Notes: generated from the sequence alone by a model not told the origin. A DNA stretch of 64,000 nt from Carthagonibacter metallireducens (GCA_023554445.1 JAMJQQ010000036.1:1-64000); one strand, 5' to 3'. Shown: positions 27,203-35,351, numbered from the stretch's first letter. Program-made: numbers and translations.

Positions 27203-28213
27203 ATGTCGGTGAAGATCGCGATAAACGGATTCGGCCGCATCGGCCGCAACATTCTTCGTTCCGCGCTACAGGAGGGGCTCGGTGACCTCGATGTTGTCGC
27301 AATCAACGACCTCACCGATGCCACGACCCTCGCGCACCTGTTCAGCTACGACTCGGTACACGGTCGTTTTGACGGCACGGTCGAGGTCGACGGGAATGAT
27401 CTCGTGATCGATGGGGAGCGCTTCACGGTCCTCTCGGAAAGGGACCCGTCGAGGCTGCCCTGGTCCGATCTGGACGTCGACATCGTGTTCGAGGCGACCG
27501 GTCTCTTCCGGAAGCGTCCGGACGCGCAGAAGCACCTGGACGCGGGGGCGAAGAAGGTCGTGGTCACCGCCCCGGCGGTGGATCCCGACATCACCATGGT
27601 GTTAGGCGTCAATGACAGGGATTACGATCCGTCGACGCACAACATCATCTCGAATGCGTCCTGCACCACGAATTGCGTGGCACCCGTGGTCAAGGTTCTG
27701 CTCGACGCATTCGGGTTCAAGAACGGGCTGATGACCACCGTGCACAGCTACACCAACGATCAGAGCATTCTGGATCTCCCGCACAAGGACCTTCGCAGGG
27801 CACGGGCTGCGGCGGTCTCGATCATTCCCACGACGACGGGCGCGGCCAAGGCCACGGGGCTGGTGCTGCCGGCCGTGAAGGGAAAGATCGACGGCATGGC
27901 GATGCGGGTGCCGACGCCGAACGTCTCGATCGTGGATCTCGTCGCCAACGTCGAGAAGGAAACGAACGTGGAGGAAGTGAACGCCGCCATGCGCTCCGCT
28001 TCCGAGGGTGCGTTGGCTGGAATCCTGGGGTACGAAGAGACGCCTCTCGTGTCCGTCGACTACATTGGTGATCCGCGCAGCTCGATCGTCGATGGCCTCT
28101 TCACCTCCGTGGTGGATGGGAATCTCGTGAAGGTGGTTTCCTGGTACGACAACGAGTGGGGATACTCCAGCCGATGCGTGGATCTCGCGCGCCGGATCGG
28201 CGAGCACCTTTGA
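27203..28213 (+). CDS. gap: Glyceraldehyde-3-phosphate dehydrogenase, type I
   Basis: A 336-aa glycolytic enzyme. NAD-binding INGFGRIGRNILR is at the N-terminus, the catalytic cysteine is in SNASCTTNCVAP (about residue 155), the catalytic His is in TVHSYTNDQ, and the end has WYDNEWGYSSR. The start ATG 27203 has GAGGAG about seven bases upstream. It is followed by pgk after 13 bp and tpiA after that, a classic triose-phosphate operon. Confidence 0.96.
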   Translation: MSVKIAINGFGRIGRNILRSALQEGLGDLDVVAINDLTDATTLAHLFSYDSVHGRFDGTVEVDGNDLVIDGERFTVLSERDPSRLPWSDLDVDIVFEATGLFRKRPDAQKHLDAGAKKVVVTAPAVDPDITMVLGVNDRDYDPSTHNIISNASCTTNCVAPVVKVLLDAFGFKNGLMTTVHSYTNDQSILDLPHKDLRRARAAAVSIIPTTTGAAKATGLVLPAVKGKIDGMAMRVPTPNVSIVDLVANVEKETNVEEVNAAMRSASEGALAGILGYEETPLVSVDYIGDPRSSIVDGLFTSVVDGNLVKVVSWYDNEWGYSSRCVDLARRIGEHL

Positions 28214-28226
28214 TCCGGGAGTAGGT

Positions 28227-29432
28227 ATGCGAGCCAGAACGATTCGGGATCTCGACCCGGCCGATCTCGACGGACGCCGGGCCCTCGTCCGCGTGGACTT
28301 CAACGTGCCCATGGACGAGGACGGCACGGTTCGGGATTCCAACCGTATCGAGGCCAGCGTCCCGACCCTGAAGTACCTTCTGGAGCACGGGGCGCGGCCC
28401 GTCCTGCTGTCTCACCTGGGCAGGCCGAAGGGGAAGGTCGTACCGCGGTATTCACTCGCACCGGTGGCTCCGATTCTCTCCGATCTGCTGGGGACGCCCG
28501 TACATTTCCTCCCGGAAACCGATACGGACGCGGCCGTGTCGGCCACGGAGACACTGGAACCGGGAAGCGTGCTGCTGCTGGAGAACACCCGGTTCCTCCC
28601 CGGCGAGACGAAGAACGATCCCGACCTGTCTCGCCGTCTGGCCCGACTCGGCGACCTGTTCGTCAACGACGCATTCGGGAGCACGCACCGGGCCCACGCC
28701 TCTGTCGTGGGTGTGGCCGAGCTGCTCGATCCCGCCGTCGCGGGACTTCTCGTCGAGTCGGAGCTCGAGGCATTCGCCCAGCTGCGAAATCCGCGCAGCA
28801 GGCCTTTCGTGGTCGCGTTCGGTGGCGCCAAGATCTCGGACAAGATCCCGTTGATCGAGGCGTTTCTCGAGCGGGCCGACGCCGTGCTGGTCGGTGGTGC
28901 GATGGCGAATACCTTCCTCAAGGCGGAAGGCCACGACATGGGCGGCTCTCTGGTCGAGGAGGACGCGATCGAGGTGGCTGAGGAATTCCTCCGACGGCCC
29001 GAGCACCGGCTCAGTCTCCCGTCCGATCTGGTCGTAGCCGAGGCGAACGCGCCCGATGCGACCCTGTCGGAGATCGTGCGAGCGGACCGTGTGCCTTCCG
29101 ACCGGGCGGCATTCGACATCGGGCCCCGGACCCGGGAGACGTTCGAGCACGCAATTCAGCAGAGCCGGACCTTCTTCTGGAACGGACCCATGGGACTGTT
29201 CGAGCGTCCCGGCTTCGATTCCGGAACGGTGGCGGTCGCGCGGGCTGCGGCGGAGGCGACGGCCGAGGGCGCGTTCACGGTAGTGGGGGGAGGCGATTCC
29301 GCGAGTGCGATCCGTCAGGCGGGACTGGCAGGCGCGGTCTCGCACGTCTCGACCGGTGGTGGCGCAGCCCTCGAATACCTCGCGCATGGAGCGCTGCCAG
29401 GACTCGAAGCGCTGGACAAGGCGGGAAAATGA
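28227..29432 (+). CDS. pgk: Phosphoglycerate kinase
   Basis: A 401-aa glycolytic kinase transferring phosphate from 1,3-bisphosphoglycerate to ADP. Signatures: RALVRVDFNVPMDEDG, LLSHLGRPKGK, LLLENTRFLPGE, VNDAFGSTHRAHAS, FFWNGPMGLFE and VVGGGDSASAIR. Start ATG 28227 has GGGAG about six bases upstream. The stop overlaps the tpiA start by four bases (ATGA). Length is normal. Confidence 0.96.
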   Translation: MRARTIRDLDPADLDGRRALVRVDFNVPMDEDGTVRDSNRIEASVPTLKYLLEHGARPVLLSHLGRPKGKVVPRYSLAPVAPILSDLLGTPVHFLPETDTDAAVSATETLEPGSVLLLENTRFLPGETKNDPDLSRRLARLGDLFVNDAFGSTHRAHASVVGVAELLDPAVAGLLVESELEAFAQLRNPRSRPFVVAFGGAKISDKIPLIEAFLERADAVLVGGAMANTFLKAEGHDMGGSLVEEDAIEVAEEFLRRPEHRLSLPSDLVVAEANAPDATLSEIVRADRVPSDRAAFDIGPRTRETFEHAIQQSRTFFWNGPMGLFERPGFDSGTVAVARAAAEATAEGAFTVVGGGDSASAIRQAGLAGAVSHVSTGGGAALEYLAHGALPGLEALDKAGK

Positions 29433-30196
29433 CCGGTCAAGAATCGCCGCTGTTCGCAGCGAACTGGAAGATGTTCAAGGGGCCTCGGGCGACCGAGGCG
29501 TTCGTCGAGTCCTTCGTGTCGCGATATCGGCCCCGCGAGGATCGACGTATCGCGTTTTTTCCTCCATCGATCAGTCTCGAAGCGTTCGTCCGCGCCTCCG
29601 CTGACCGTCCCGACCTCGAGGTCGGGATCCAGGACGTTCACCAGGAGGTGGAGGGAGCTCACACCGGGGCCGTTTCCGCATCGATGGCTGTGGAAGCCGG
29701 GGCGAAGTGGGCGCTCGCGGGTCACTCCGAGCGCCGGCGGGAATTCGGCGACGACGACGCGATCGTCGCGGTGAAGACGGCTCGTGCTCTCGAGGCAGGG
29801 CTGATACCGATCGTCTGCATAGGCGAGACCCTGGAGGAGCGCGAAGCCGGTCTGCTGCAGCCGGTGCTGGAGCGGCAGGTTCGAGAAGTGCTTGCGGCAG
29901 TTCCGGCTCCCGGACTGACCTGGGCCTACGAACCGGTCTGGGCGATCGGCACCGGGCTTACCGCATCGCCCGCGGATGCCGAGGAAGCGCACGGCATCGT
30001 GCGCTCGGCGATCGGCGCGGCTGCCGGCCCGGTTTTCGCCGATGCCGCGGTGGTTCTGTACGGCGGCAGTGTGAAGCCGGGCAACATCGGGGAGCTGATG
30101 GCGGCCTCCGGAGTCAACGGGGTGCTGGTGGGAGGCGCGAGCCTCGACCCGGAGTCCTTCGCGGCGATCTGCGGGGTTGCGCTGCCGGCAGGCTGA
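29429..30196 (+). CDS. tpiA: Triosephosphate isomerase
   Basis: A 255-aa (beta/alpha)8 enzyme interconverting dihydroxyacetone phosphate and glyceraldehyde 3-phosphate. Catalytic Lys is in AANWKMFKG, His in LAGHSERRREFG and Glu in WAYEPVWAIGTG. The phosphate loop is YGGSVKPGN. It is translationally coupled to pgk, and an intrinsic terminator lies 50 bp downstream. Confidence 0.96.
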   Translation: MTGQESPLFAANWKMFKGPRATEAFVESFVSRYRPREDRRIAFFPPSISLEAFVRASADRPDLEVGIQDVHQEVEGAHTGAVSASMAVEAGAKWALAGHSERRREFGDDDAIVAVKTARALEAGLIPIVCIGETLEEREAGLLQPVLERQVREVLAAVPAPGLTWAYEPVWAIGTGLTASPADAEEAHGIVRSAIGAAAGPVFADAAVVLYGGSVKPGNIGELMAASGVNGVLVGGASLDPESFAAICGVALPAG

Positions 30197-30210
30197 CCGG
30201 GCCGGGTTCG

Positions 30211-30239
30211 TTGACGTTGTGGTGATTGCGCGCTACGTT
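30211..30239 (+). promoter_or_regulatory. Candidate secG promoter, TTGACG-17-TACGTT
   Basis: TTGACG (30211-30216) and TACGTT (30234-30239) are spaced by 17 bp. The predicted start point falls at about 30246, which is the first base of the terminator hairpin downstream. Confidence 0.5.
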
Positions 30240-30245
30240 GCGGAT

Positions 30246-30279
30246 CTCTGCGGGTCCGATGGCCCGCAGAGTCTTTTTT
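30246..30279 (+). terminator. Intrinsic terminator between tpiA and secG
   Basis: Perfect 9-bp stem CTCTGCGGG / CCCGCAGAG with an 8-nt loop, followed by TCTTTTTT. It is the clearest rho-independent terminator in the window. It ends gap-pgk-tpiA, but because the candidate secG promoter lies just upstream it would also be the first structure of the secG transcript. Confidence 0.85.
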
Positions 30280-30301
30280 GTGCAACGGAGATTGGGGACG
30301 G

Positions 30302-30724
30302 ATGTTTACGCTACTCGTAATACTGATCAGCCTCGTGGCTGTCTTTCTCATCGGGATCATCCTGCTGCAATCGGGGAAGGGGGGAGGACTGGCGGCCGAA
30401 TTCGGCGGCGCGTCCTCGTCCACCGATTCGATCATGGGAGGGCGGCAGGCTGCCACCGTATTGACACGTGCCACGTGGATCGGCGGAGCGGTGTTCCTCG
30501 CGCTCTCGCTGCTTCTCGCGATCCTCTCGACCCGTACTTCGGGCCCGACAGAGTCGATCCTGCGATCTGAGTTCCAGACCCCGGGTGCGGCCCCGACCTC
30601 GGTACTCGAATCCGAGGGCGAGGCGCCTCCGTCGATTCTCCAGGATGGCGGCGAAGCGGGTGCGGCGGATCAGCCCTCCCCGGATCCCGGAGCCGCGGCC
30701 GAGGAGACCGACGGAGGGAACTGA
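30302..30724 (+). CDS. secG: Preprotein translocase subunit SecG
   Basis: A 140-aa inner-membrane subunit of the Sec translocon. Two membrane helices are visible (about residues 2-22, FTLLVILISLVAVFLIGIIL, and about 50-75). Between them lies the family motif LLQSGKGGGLAAEFGG. The C-terminal 60 residues are an acidic Pro/Ala/Glu tail, longer than in E. coli. ATG 30302 is chosen because it begins the first helix. The position after tpiA is common in bacteria. Confidence 0.92.
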   Translation: MFTLLVILISLVAVFLIGIILLQSGKGGGLAAEFGGASSSTDSIMGGRQAATVLTRATWIGGAVFLALSLLLAILSTRTSGPTESILRSEFQTPGAAPTSVLESEGEAPPSILQDGGEAGAADQPSPDPGAAAEETDGGN

Positions 30725-30771
30725 TACCGGCAGTCTTGCCCGGCGGGTCACCGGCGGACCCTGACGTAGCG

Positions 30772-30797
30772 GCGGGCCACTCCAGCGAGTGGCCCGC
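30772..30797. terminator. Bidirectional hairpin between secG and rnhA
   Basis: 10-bp perfect stem GCGGGCCACT / AGTGGCCCGC with a 6-nt loop. On the plus strand ATTTC follows. It serves both converging genes. Confidence 0.7.
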
Positions 30798-30800
30798 ATT

Positions 30801-31397
30801 TCATCCCGGTGGAAGCGGTACCGGACGGAAAGGCGCCTCGGGAGGCAGGTCCAGGAAGTCGAGGTATTTCCCCGCCTCCTGCTTCTCCATGATCCACGCC
30901 TCGAATTCCGACGGGACCACCCCCTCGATCGAGCGCCCGGCGCGAGCGGTCCGCACGGCCAGGTCGTTCGCGTACTCGTTCTTGGGGTGGTCGGCGTGCC
31001 CTCGCACCCAGCGCCACTCGACCCTGTGGCGGCGGGCGCGCCTCACCAGTCTTCGCCACGACTCGAGGTTCTCGATCGGGCCCCCCTTACGCTTCCACCC
31101 CTTCCGGGCCCAGCCGTGAACCCACTCCGACATCCCCTTCACCAGGTACTGGCTGTCCGAGGTGAATACGACATCGCAGGGCCGTTTCAGACTCTCGAGT
31201 CCCACGATCGCCGATTGGATCGCCATCCGGTTGTTGGTGGTATCGGGCTCGAATATCGCGTAGTCTCTGCGGTACCAGCCCAGACGTTCGTCAAACCGCT
31301 CGATCAGTCCTGCTGCGGCTCCCGGACGGGCACGATCCCGAAACTGGTTGCCCAGGCAGGACTCGTCTGCGTAGATATACACCGTTTTCTCGGACAA
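30801..31397 (-). CDS. Ribonuclease HI-like protein with altered active site
   Basis: A 198-aa protein closely patterned on RNase HI, which cuts RNA in RNA/DNA hybrids. It has YIYADESCLGN (Asp11), TTNNRMAIQSAI, VVFTSDSQYLVKGM (Asp81), the basic WVHGWARKGWKRKG loop, and GHADHPKNEYANDLA (His134, Asp145). Compared with E. coli RNase HI, the catalytic Glu of NNRMEL is Ala59, while the residue after the first Asp is Glu12 instead of Gly. The other acidic residues and the His are intact. Start is TTG 31397. A C-terminal extension of about 45 residues is of unknown role. Transcribed alone, divergent from carA. Confidence 0.85.
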   Translation of the reverse strand: MSEKTVYIYADESCLGNQFRDRARPGAAAGLIERFDERLGWYRRDYAIFEPDTTNNRMAIQSAIVGLESLKRPCDVVFTSDSQYLVKGMSEWVHGWARKGWKRKGGPIENLESWRRLVRRARRHRVEWRWVRGHADHPKNEYANDLAVRTARAGRSIEGVVPSEFEAWIMEKQEAGKYLDFLDLPPEAPFRPVPLPPG

Positions 31398-31453
31398 TGT
31401 GCGCCCCGTGGGGTGGTGCCGATTCCAGGATCGAGCCTGAAGGGACGAAGCCC

Positions 31454-32584
31454 GTGCCGCTGACGCAAGCCCAGGATGGAGCGCTGTTGCTGGAGGATGG
31501 TCGACGGTTCCCCGGAAGACTGGTCGGAGGCAGCGACCCGGGCGTCGGAGAGGTCGCGTTTACGACGAATCTCACGGGATACCAGGAGGTTCTGACCGAT
31601 CCCTCGTTCGCCGGGCAGATCGTCGTGATGACAGCTCCGATGATCGGTAACTACGGGGTAACCGAACAGGATGCGCAGTCGCGCCGTCCGTGGGTAGCAG
31701 GCTTCGTGGTTCGCGAGCTCGCCGCGGCCGGCCGGTCCTGGCGGGCCGATGAATCGCTCCTGGATTATCTCGTACGTCACCGTATTCCCGCGCTGGTGGA
31801 GGTCGACACCCGGGCCGTGACCCGGCACGTGCGCGAACTGGGAGCCATGCGCGCCCTGATCATGCCGGGCGCCTGGAATGACGAGAGGGGTCTAGAGGTC
31901 CTTCGGGCGGAGCCTCTGATGGAGGGCAGGGACCTGGCGACGGGTGTTTCGACACCCGAGCCCTACGAGATCGCCCCGCAGGGGGCGGAGCGCGGTACAG
32001 TCGTCTGTCTCGATTACGGCGTGAAGCGCAAGAGCCTGGAGTTGATCGCCGAATCCGGTTTCAGGGTCCGGGTCGAGCCGGCCTCGGTGTCTGTCGAGAG
32101 CATTCTCGCTGAGCGGCCGGCCGGCGTCTTCGTATCGAACGGGCCTGGTGATCCGGAGGCGATTCCGGGTGCGGCCGAGAAGATCCGGTCGCTGATCGAC
32201 GCGGGTCTGCCGGTATTCGGTATCTGTCTGGGTTGCCAGCTGCTCGCGCGGGCGCTCGGAGGAAGAACCTGGAAGTTGCCCTACGGTCACAGGGGCGGGA
32301 ATCACCCCGTCCGGAATCTCGATACGGGCGCTGTCGAGATCACCTCCCAGAACCACGGCTTCGCGATCGAAGGGGATGGCGATGGCGTGGCGGGCGCACC
32401 CGGGTTGCGCGTCACCCACCGGAACCTCAACGACGGAACGATCGAAGGCGTTGCGCACGTTGATTTTCCGGTGTTTGCAGTACAATACCACCCCGAAGCG
32501 GCGCCCGGTCCTCACGACAGCCGCTACCTGTTCGACCGGTTCGTAGAAGCGATTAGCGCAAGTACCGATTCCGCAACTGGTTGA
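31454..32584 (+). CDS. carA: Carbamoyl-phosphate synthase small subunit
   Basis: A 376-aa glutaminase subunit delivering ammonia for carbamoyl phosphate (pyrimidine and arginine synthesis). The N-terminal CarA domain has ALLLEDGRRFPGRLVGG and TTNLTGYQEVLTDPSFAGQI. The class I amidotransferase domain has the nucleophile in FGICLGCQLLARALGG and the His-Glu pair in VQYHPEAAPGPHDS. The residue after CLG is Cys rather than the usual His; the catalytic triad itself is intact. Start GTG 31454 has AAGGGA about eight bases upstream. The large-subunit gene carB does not follow; sppA does. Confidence 0.93.
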   Translation: MPLTQAQDGALLLEDGRRFPGRLVGGSDPGVGEVAFTTNLTGYQEVLTDPSFAGQIVVMTAPMIGNYGVTEQDAQSRRPWVAGFVVRELAAAGRSWRADESLLDYLVRHRIPALVEVDTRAVTRHVRELGAMRALIMPGAWNDERGLEVLRAEPLMEGRDLATGVSTPEPYEIAPQGAERGTVVCLDYGVKRKSLELIAESGFRVRVEPASVSVESILAERPAGVFVSNGPGDPEAIPGAAEKIRSLIDAGLPVFGICLGCQLLARALGGRTWKLPYGHRGGNHPVRNLDTGAVEITSQNHGFAIEGDGDGVAGAPGLRVTHRNLNDGTIEGVAHVDFPVFAVQYHPEAAPGPHDSRYLFDRFVEAISASTDSATG

Positions 32585-32610
32585 CAGGACTCGAAGCCCG
32601 CAGCTACGTT
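32581..32610 (+). promoter_or_regulatory. Candidate sppA promoter, TTGACA-18-TACGTT
   Basis: A perfect -35 TTGACA (32581-32586) overlaps the carA stop codon and is followed after 18 bp by TACGTT (32605-32610). Predicted leader to sppA is about 75 nt. Confidence 0.5.
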
Positions 32611-32692
32611 TCGCCGTCGGCGGAGGCCGTGGCGGGCTCTTCCGGACCCCGACAGGCTCCGTGCCTTCCCGATCGTCTGGGGGCGTAGCTGC

Positions 32693-33592
32693 TTGCAGTC
32701 TAGAAACGGTGCACTCGGTATCTTTCTCATCCTGCTGCTGTTCGCATCGGGAGCGATCCTCTCCGCGCGACTGCTGTTCGGGGACCGTGTACCTGGTCTG
32801 ACCCACGACAGGGTGGCGGTGCTTCCGATCACGGGGATCATCGAATCGGAGCGACAGTTCGTCAAAGACCTCGATTCGTTTCGGGAAGATCCGTCGGTTA
32901 AGGCCTTCGTGGTGGAAATTCGGTCGCCGGGCGGAGGGGTCGGTGCGTCGCAGGCCATCCACGGAGAGCTGGAGCGTCTGCGGCGCGAGGACGAGCGGCC
33001 GGTGATCGCATGGATCGGTGACGTCGGAGCCTCCGGCGGCTACTACGTCGCGCTCCCGGCGGACTCGATCTTCGCTCTTCCCGGCTCGATCACCGGCTCG
33101 ATCGGCGTGATCATGCAGTTTCCGAATGCCGAAGAGTTGTTCCGTAAGGTCGGGGTGGAGCTGGAAGTCGTGAAGAGCGGACGTCTCAAGGACATTGGCT
33201 CGCCGGTCCGGGAGTTGACCGAGCAGGAACGCATGGTTCTGCAGGAGCTGGTAGACGACGTATGGAACCAGTTCGTCGAAGCCGTCATGCAGGGGCGCGA
33301 CCTGGATCGCCCGCGTGTCGAAGATCTCGCCGACGGGAGAATATTCTCCGGGGAGCGTGCGCTCGACATGGGACTGATCGACAGACTCGGGACGCTGCAG
33401 GACGCGCTCGATACGGCGGGCGAGATGGCAGGCCTCGGTCCGCATCCCCGCACCATACGTCCCACGCGCCAGCGAATCGGATTGCTGGATCTGTTGCTGG
33501 GGGGAATCGAGGAGTCCCGGCTTGCCAGCTGGATCGGGCCGGTAAGCGCCGGGACGGCGAGCACGCCCCGGCTGAGATACGAATGGCCATGA
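32693..33592 (+). CDS. sppA: Signal peptide peptidase SppA, short form
   Basis: A 299-aa membrane-bound serine peptidase (family S49) that degrades cleaved signal peptides. One N-terminal membrane helix (about 8-28) is followed by RVAVLPITGII, VEIRSPGGGVGASQ, the nucleophile Ser in GDVGASGGYYVALPAD, SITGSIGVI and the dyad Lys in SGRLKDIGSP, then FSGERALDMGLID. The single-domain length matches Gram-positive-type SppA rather than the two-domain E. coli protein. Start TTG 32693 is preceded by GGGGG about ten bases upstream. Confidence 0.92.
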   Translation: MQSRNGALGIFLILLLFASGAILSARLLFGDRVPGLTHDRVAVLPITGIIESERQFVKDLDSFREDPSVKAFVVEIRSPGGGVGASQAIHGELERLRREDERPVIAWIGDVGASGGYYVALPADSIFALPGSITGSIGVIMQFPNAEELFRKVGVELEVVKSGRLKDIGSPVRELTEQERMVLQELVDDVWNQFVEAVMQGRDLDRPRVEDLADGRIFSGERALDMGLIDRLGTLQDALDTAGEMAGLGPHPRTIRPTRQRIGLLDLLLGGIEESRLASWIGPVSAGTASTPRLRYEWP

Positions 33593-33642
33593 CGCACGAG
33601 CGCTCCAATGCGTTCTGAACCCGCGGTGAGAGGAGATCTGCC

Positions 33643-33933
33643 ATGACGAAAGCGGACCTGGTCGAACAGGTATACGAAGCGATCGGACCTGGCGTGACGA
33701 AGAAGGACTGCGGTGCGGTCGTCGACGCCTTCCTCAACGCGGTGAAGCTCGCTCTCGCCAACGGAGAGCACATCGAGATCCGGGGGTTCGGGACCTTCAA
33801 GGTGCGCGAGCGGCGGCCACGTATCGCTCGTAATCCGCGCACCGGCGAGACAGTAGAGGTGCCGTCGCGGGCCGTTCCGGTATTCAAGCCTTCACGGCTG
33901 TTCAAGGCGGAAGTCGACCAGCGAGTGTCGTGA
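33643..33933 (+). CDS. HU/IHF family DNA-binding protein
   Basis: A 96-aa nucleoid protein that bends DNA as a dimer. It shows MTKADLVEQVYEAI, the DNA-arm motif FGTFKVRERRPRIARNPRTGE and VPVFKPSRLFKAEV. GAGAGGAG lies upstream of ATG 33643. The sequence is close to HU-beta but could serve as an IHF-like subunit. A strong nested terminator follows. Confidence 0.92.
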   Translation: MTKADLVEQVYEAIGPGVTKKDCGAVVDAFLNAVKLALANGEHIEIRGFGTFKVRERRPRIARNPRTGETVEVPSRAVPVFKPSRLFKAEVDQRVS

Positions 33934-33948
33934 CGTCGTCGCAGCGCC

Positions 33949-34004
33949 GAAGCCGGACGATCGGCGGAGCTGCCCGAACGCGGGCGCCCGGATCGTCCGG
34001 CTTC
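33949..34004. terminator. Nested bidirectional terminator between hup and aminotransferase
   Basis: 14-bp perfect stem GAAGCCGGACGATC / GATCGTCCGGCTTC, with an inner hairpin GCCCG-AACG-CGGGC in its loop. It lies between two converging genes. Confidence 0.75.
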
Positions 34005-34009
34005 CTCAC

Positions 34010-35185
34010 TCAGCGCTGCGAAAACCAGTCCCGCAGCAGCTCCGCACCCCGCGCGAGTATCTCATCTTCCACCGAGAAGTTGAGCCGCAGGAATCCGGGG
34101 GTGCCGAATGCCTCGCCGGGCACGCAGGCGACTCCGGTCTCCTGCAGAAGCGCCTCCGCGACCTCGGCCGAATCCACATCGGCTGCACCGCCATCGATTC
34201 GGCCGTACAGGTAGATCGCGCCCGGCGGGAGCGGTACCTCGAGTCCATCGATGCCCTGCAGTTCCGCATGCGCCGATCTTCGGCGTCGGTCCAGGATGGC
34301 CCTGAAGTCCGCTATGACCTTTTCACGACCCTCCGAGGCGAGGACCGCCGCCGCAGCGAACTGCGACGGGCCAGCAGCGGCCGAGGTCGTCTGGCTCTGG
34401 AGATCTGAGGCTTTCTTGATGAGCGCCGCCGGCCCGACCGCCCAGCCGATGCGCCAGCCGGGCATGGAAAACGCCTTGGACATGCCATCCATCGCCACGA
34501 CGTGCTCGGGTCGATCCTCGACGTCGAACACCGACGGGGCAGGCGTTCCATCGTAGTGCAAGCGCCGGTAGATCTCGTCGGAGAGAATCCAGATGCCGTG
34601 CTCACCCGCCCAGGCGCAGATGCTCTCCAGGGTATCCTGATCCATGACCGCCCCGGAGGGATTCGAAGGACTGTTGAGGAACAGCCCTCGTGTCGAGTCG
34701 GTTCGCATCGACTCGAGCCCGTCGACGGTCAATGCAAAGCCCTCGTCGAAGTCGGTGGGGACGACCACCGGTGTCGCGCGCGCGAGCTCCACGATCGCCA
34801 GGTACGAGGTCCAGAACGGTGCCGGGACCAGGACCTCGTCTCCCTCTCCGAACAGGGAGAAGCAGAGGTTGAAGAGAGCCTGTTTGACGCCAGCACTGAC
34901 CAGAACGCCCGCCGGATCCTCGGGCGCATGGGCCGAGGTTTCGACCAGATAGCGAGTGACCCCCTCGCGCAGTTCGGGAAACCCGGGCGTCGGCGGGTAG
35001 CCTGTCCTGCCCGCCCTGACGGCAGCCGCCGATCCCTCGGCCGCCACCTCCGGCGTGGCGAAGGAAGGCTCACCGGCTGACAGGTCGATGATCGACCGAC
35101 CCTCGGACCGCATCTTCCGGGCTCGAGCGGTGATGGCCAGGGTCGCAGATGGCTTCAGAGCGGAGACATTGGTCGAGAAGCGCAC
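34010..35185 (-). CDS. Aspartate/aromatic-type aminotransferase, class I
   Basis: A 391-aa PLP enzyme of the Thermus-type aspartate aminotransferase group (also seen as aspartate/prephenate aminotransferases). Motifs: SALKPSATLAITARARKMR and IIDLSAGEPSFATPE at the N-terminus, NSPSNPSGAVMDQDTLE, LSDEIYRRLHYDG, the PLP Lys in MDGMSKAFSMPGWRIGW, and FLRLNFSVEDE at the end. GTG 35185 is set by GGGAG five bases upstream and by match to the usual N-terminus, although the frame is open much further 5'. A candidate promoter with an overlapping palindrome lies about 115 bp upstream. The substrate (aspartate or prephenate) is not resolved. Confidence 0.88.
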   Translation of the reverse strand: MRFSTNVSALKPSATLAITARARKMRSEGRSIIDLSAGEPSFATPEVAAEGSAAAVRAGRTGYPPTPGFPELREGVTRYLVETSAHAPEDPAGVLVSAGVKQALFNLCFSLFGEGDEVLVPAPFWTSYLAIVELARATPVVVPTDFDEGFALTVDGLESMRTDSTRGLFLNSPSNPSGAVMDQDTLESICAWAGEHGIWILSDEIYRRLHYDGTPAPSVFDVEDRPEHVVAMDGMSKAFSMPGWRIGWAVGPAALIKKASDLQSQTTSAAAGPSQFAAAAVLASEGREKVIADFRAILDRRRRSAHAELQGIDGLEVPLPPGAIYLYGRIDGGAADVDSAEVAEALLQETGVACVPGEAFGTPGFLRLNFSVEDEILARGAELLRDWFSQR

Positions 35186-35206
35186 GACAACTCCCGCGTC
35201 GGGTAA

Positions 35207-35235
35207 TTGAAGCGGACAGGAGGGGACGATAGCTT
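35207..35235 (+). promoter_or_regulatory. Candidate promoter of the 110-aa gene and moaDEA, TTGAAG-17-TAGCTT
   Basis: TTGAAG (35207-35212) and TAGCTT (35230-35235) are spaced by 17 bp, in the divergent region upstream of the 110-aa gene. Leader would be about 110 nt and would contain the palindrome at 35309-35327. Confidence 0.35.
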
Positions 35236-35298
35236 TCGCCCCGCGTTCGAGCAGGGTCCCGGCTTCCGAACGGCTCGTGGACCCGTACGGCAGGTGAA

Positions 35299-35328
35299 AA
35301 CGTATTCCTGACGCATCGAATGCGTCAA
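35299..35328 (-). promoter_or_regulatory. Candidate aminotransferase promoter, TTGACG-18-TACGTT
   Basis: Minus strand TTGACG (35328-35323), 18-bp spacer, TACGTT (35304-35299). Both boxes equal those of the secG promoter. The leader to GTG 35185 would be about 107 nt. Confidence 0.5.
35309..35327. promoter_or_regulatory. 19-bp palindrome overlapping promoter, operator candidate
   Basis: TGACGCATCGAATGCGTCA is a perfect 8-bp inverted repeat around CGA. It covers most of the -35 box and part of the spacer of the aminotransferase promoter and lies in the leader of the divergent operon. This is the usual place for a repressor site. No regulator gene is adjacent. Confidence 0.45.
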
Positions 35329-35351
35329 GCAGGGCGAAAGGGTCGTGACCG

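Noticed and set aside
31348..31377. TTGCCC-18-TAGATA as a carA promoter
   Set aside because: Weak match lying inside the rnhA coding region; not enough support.
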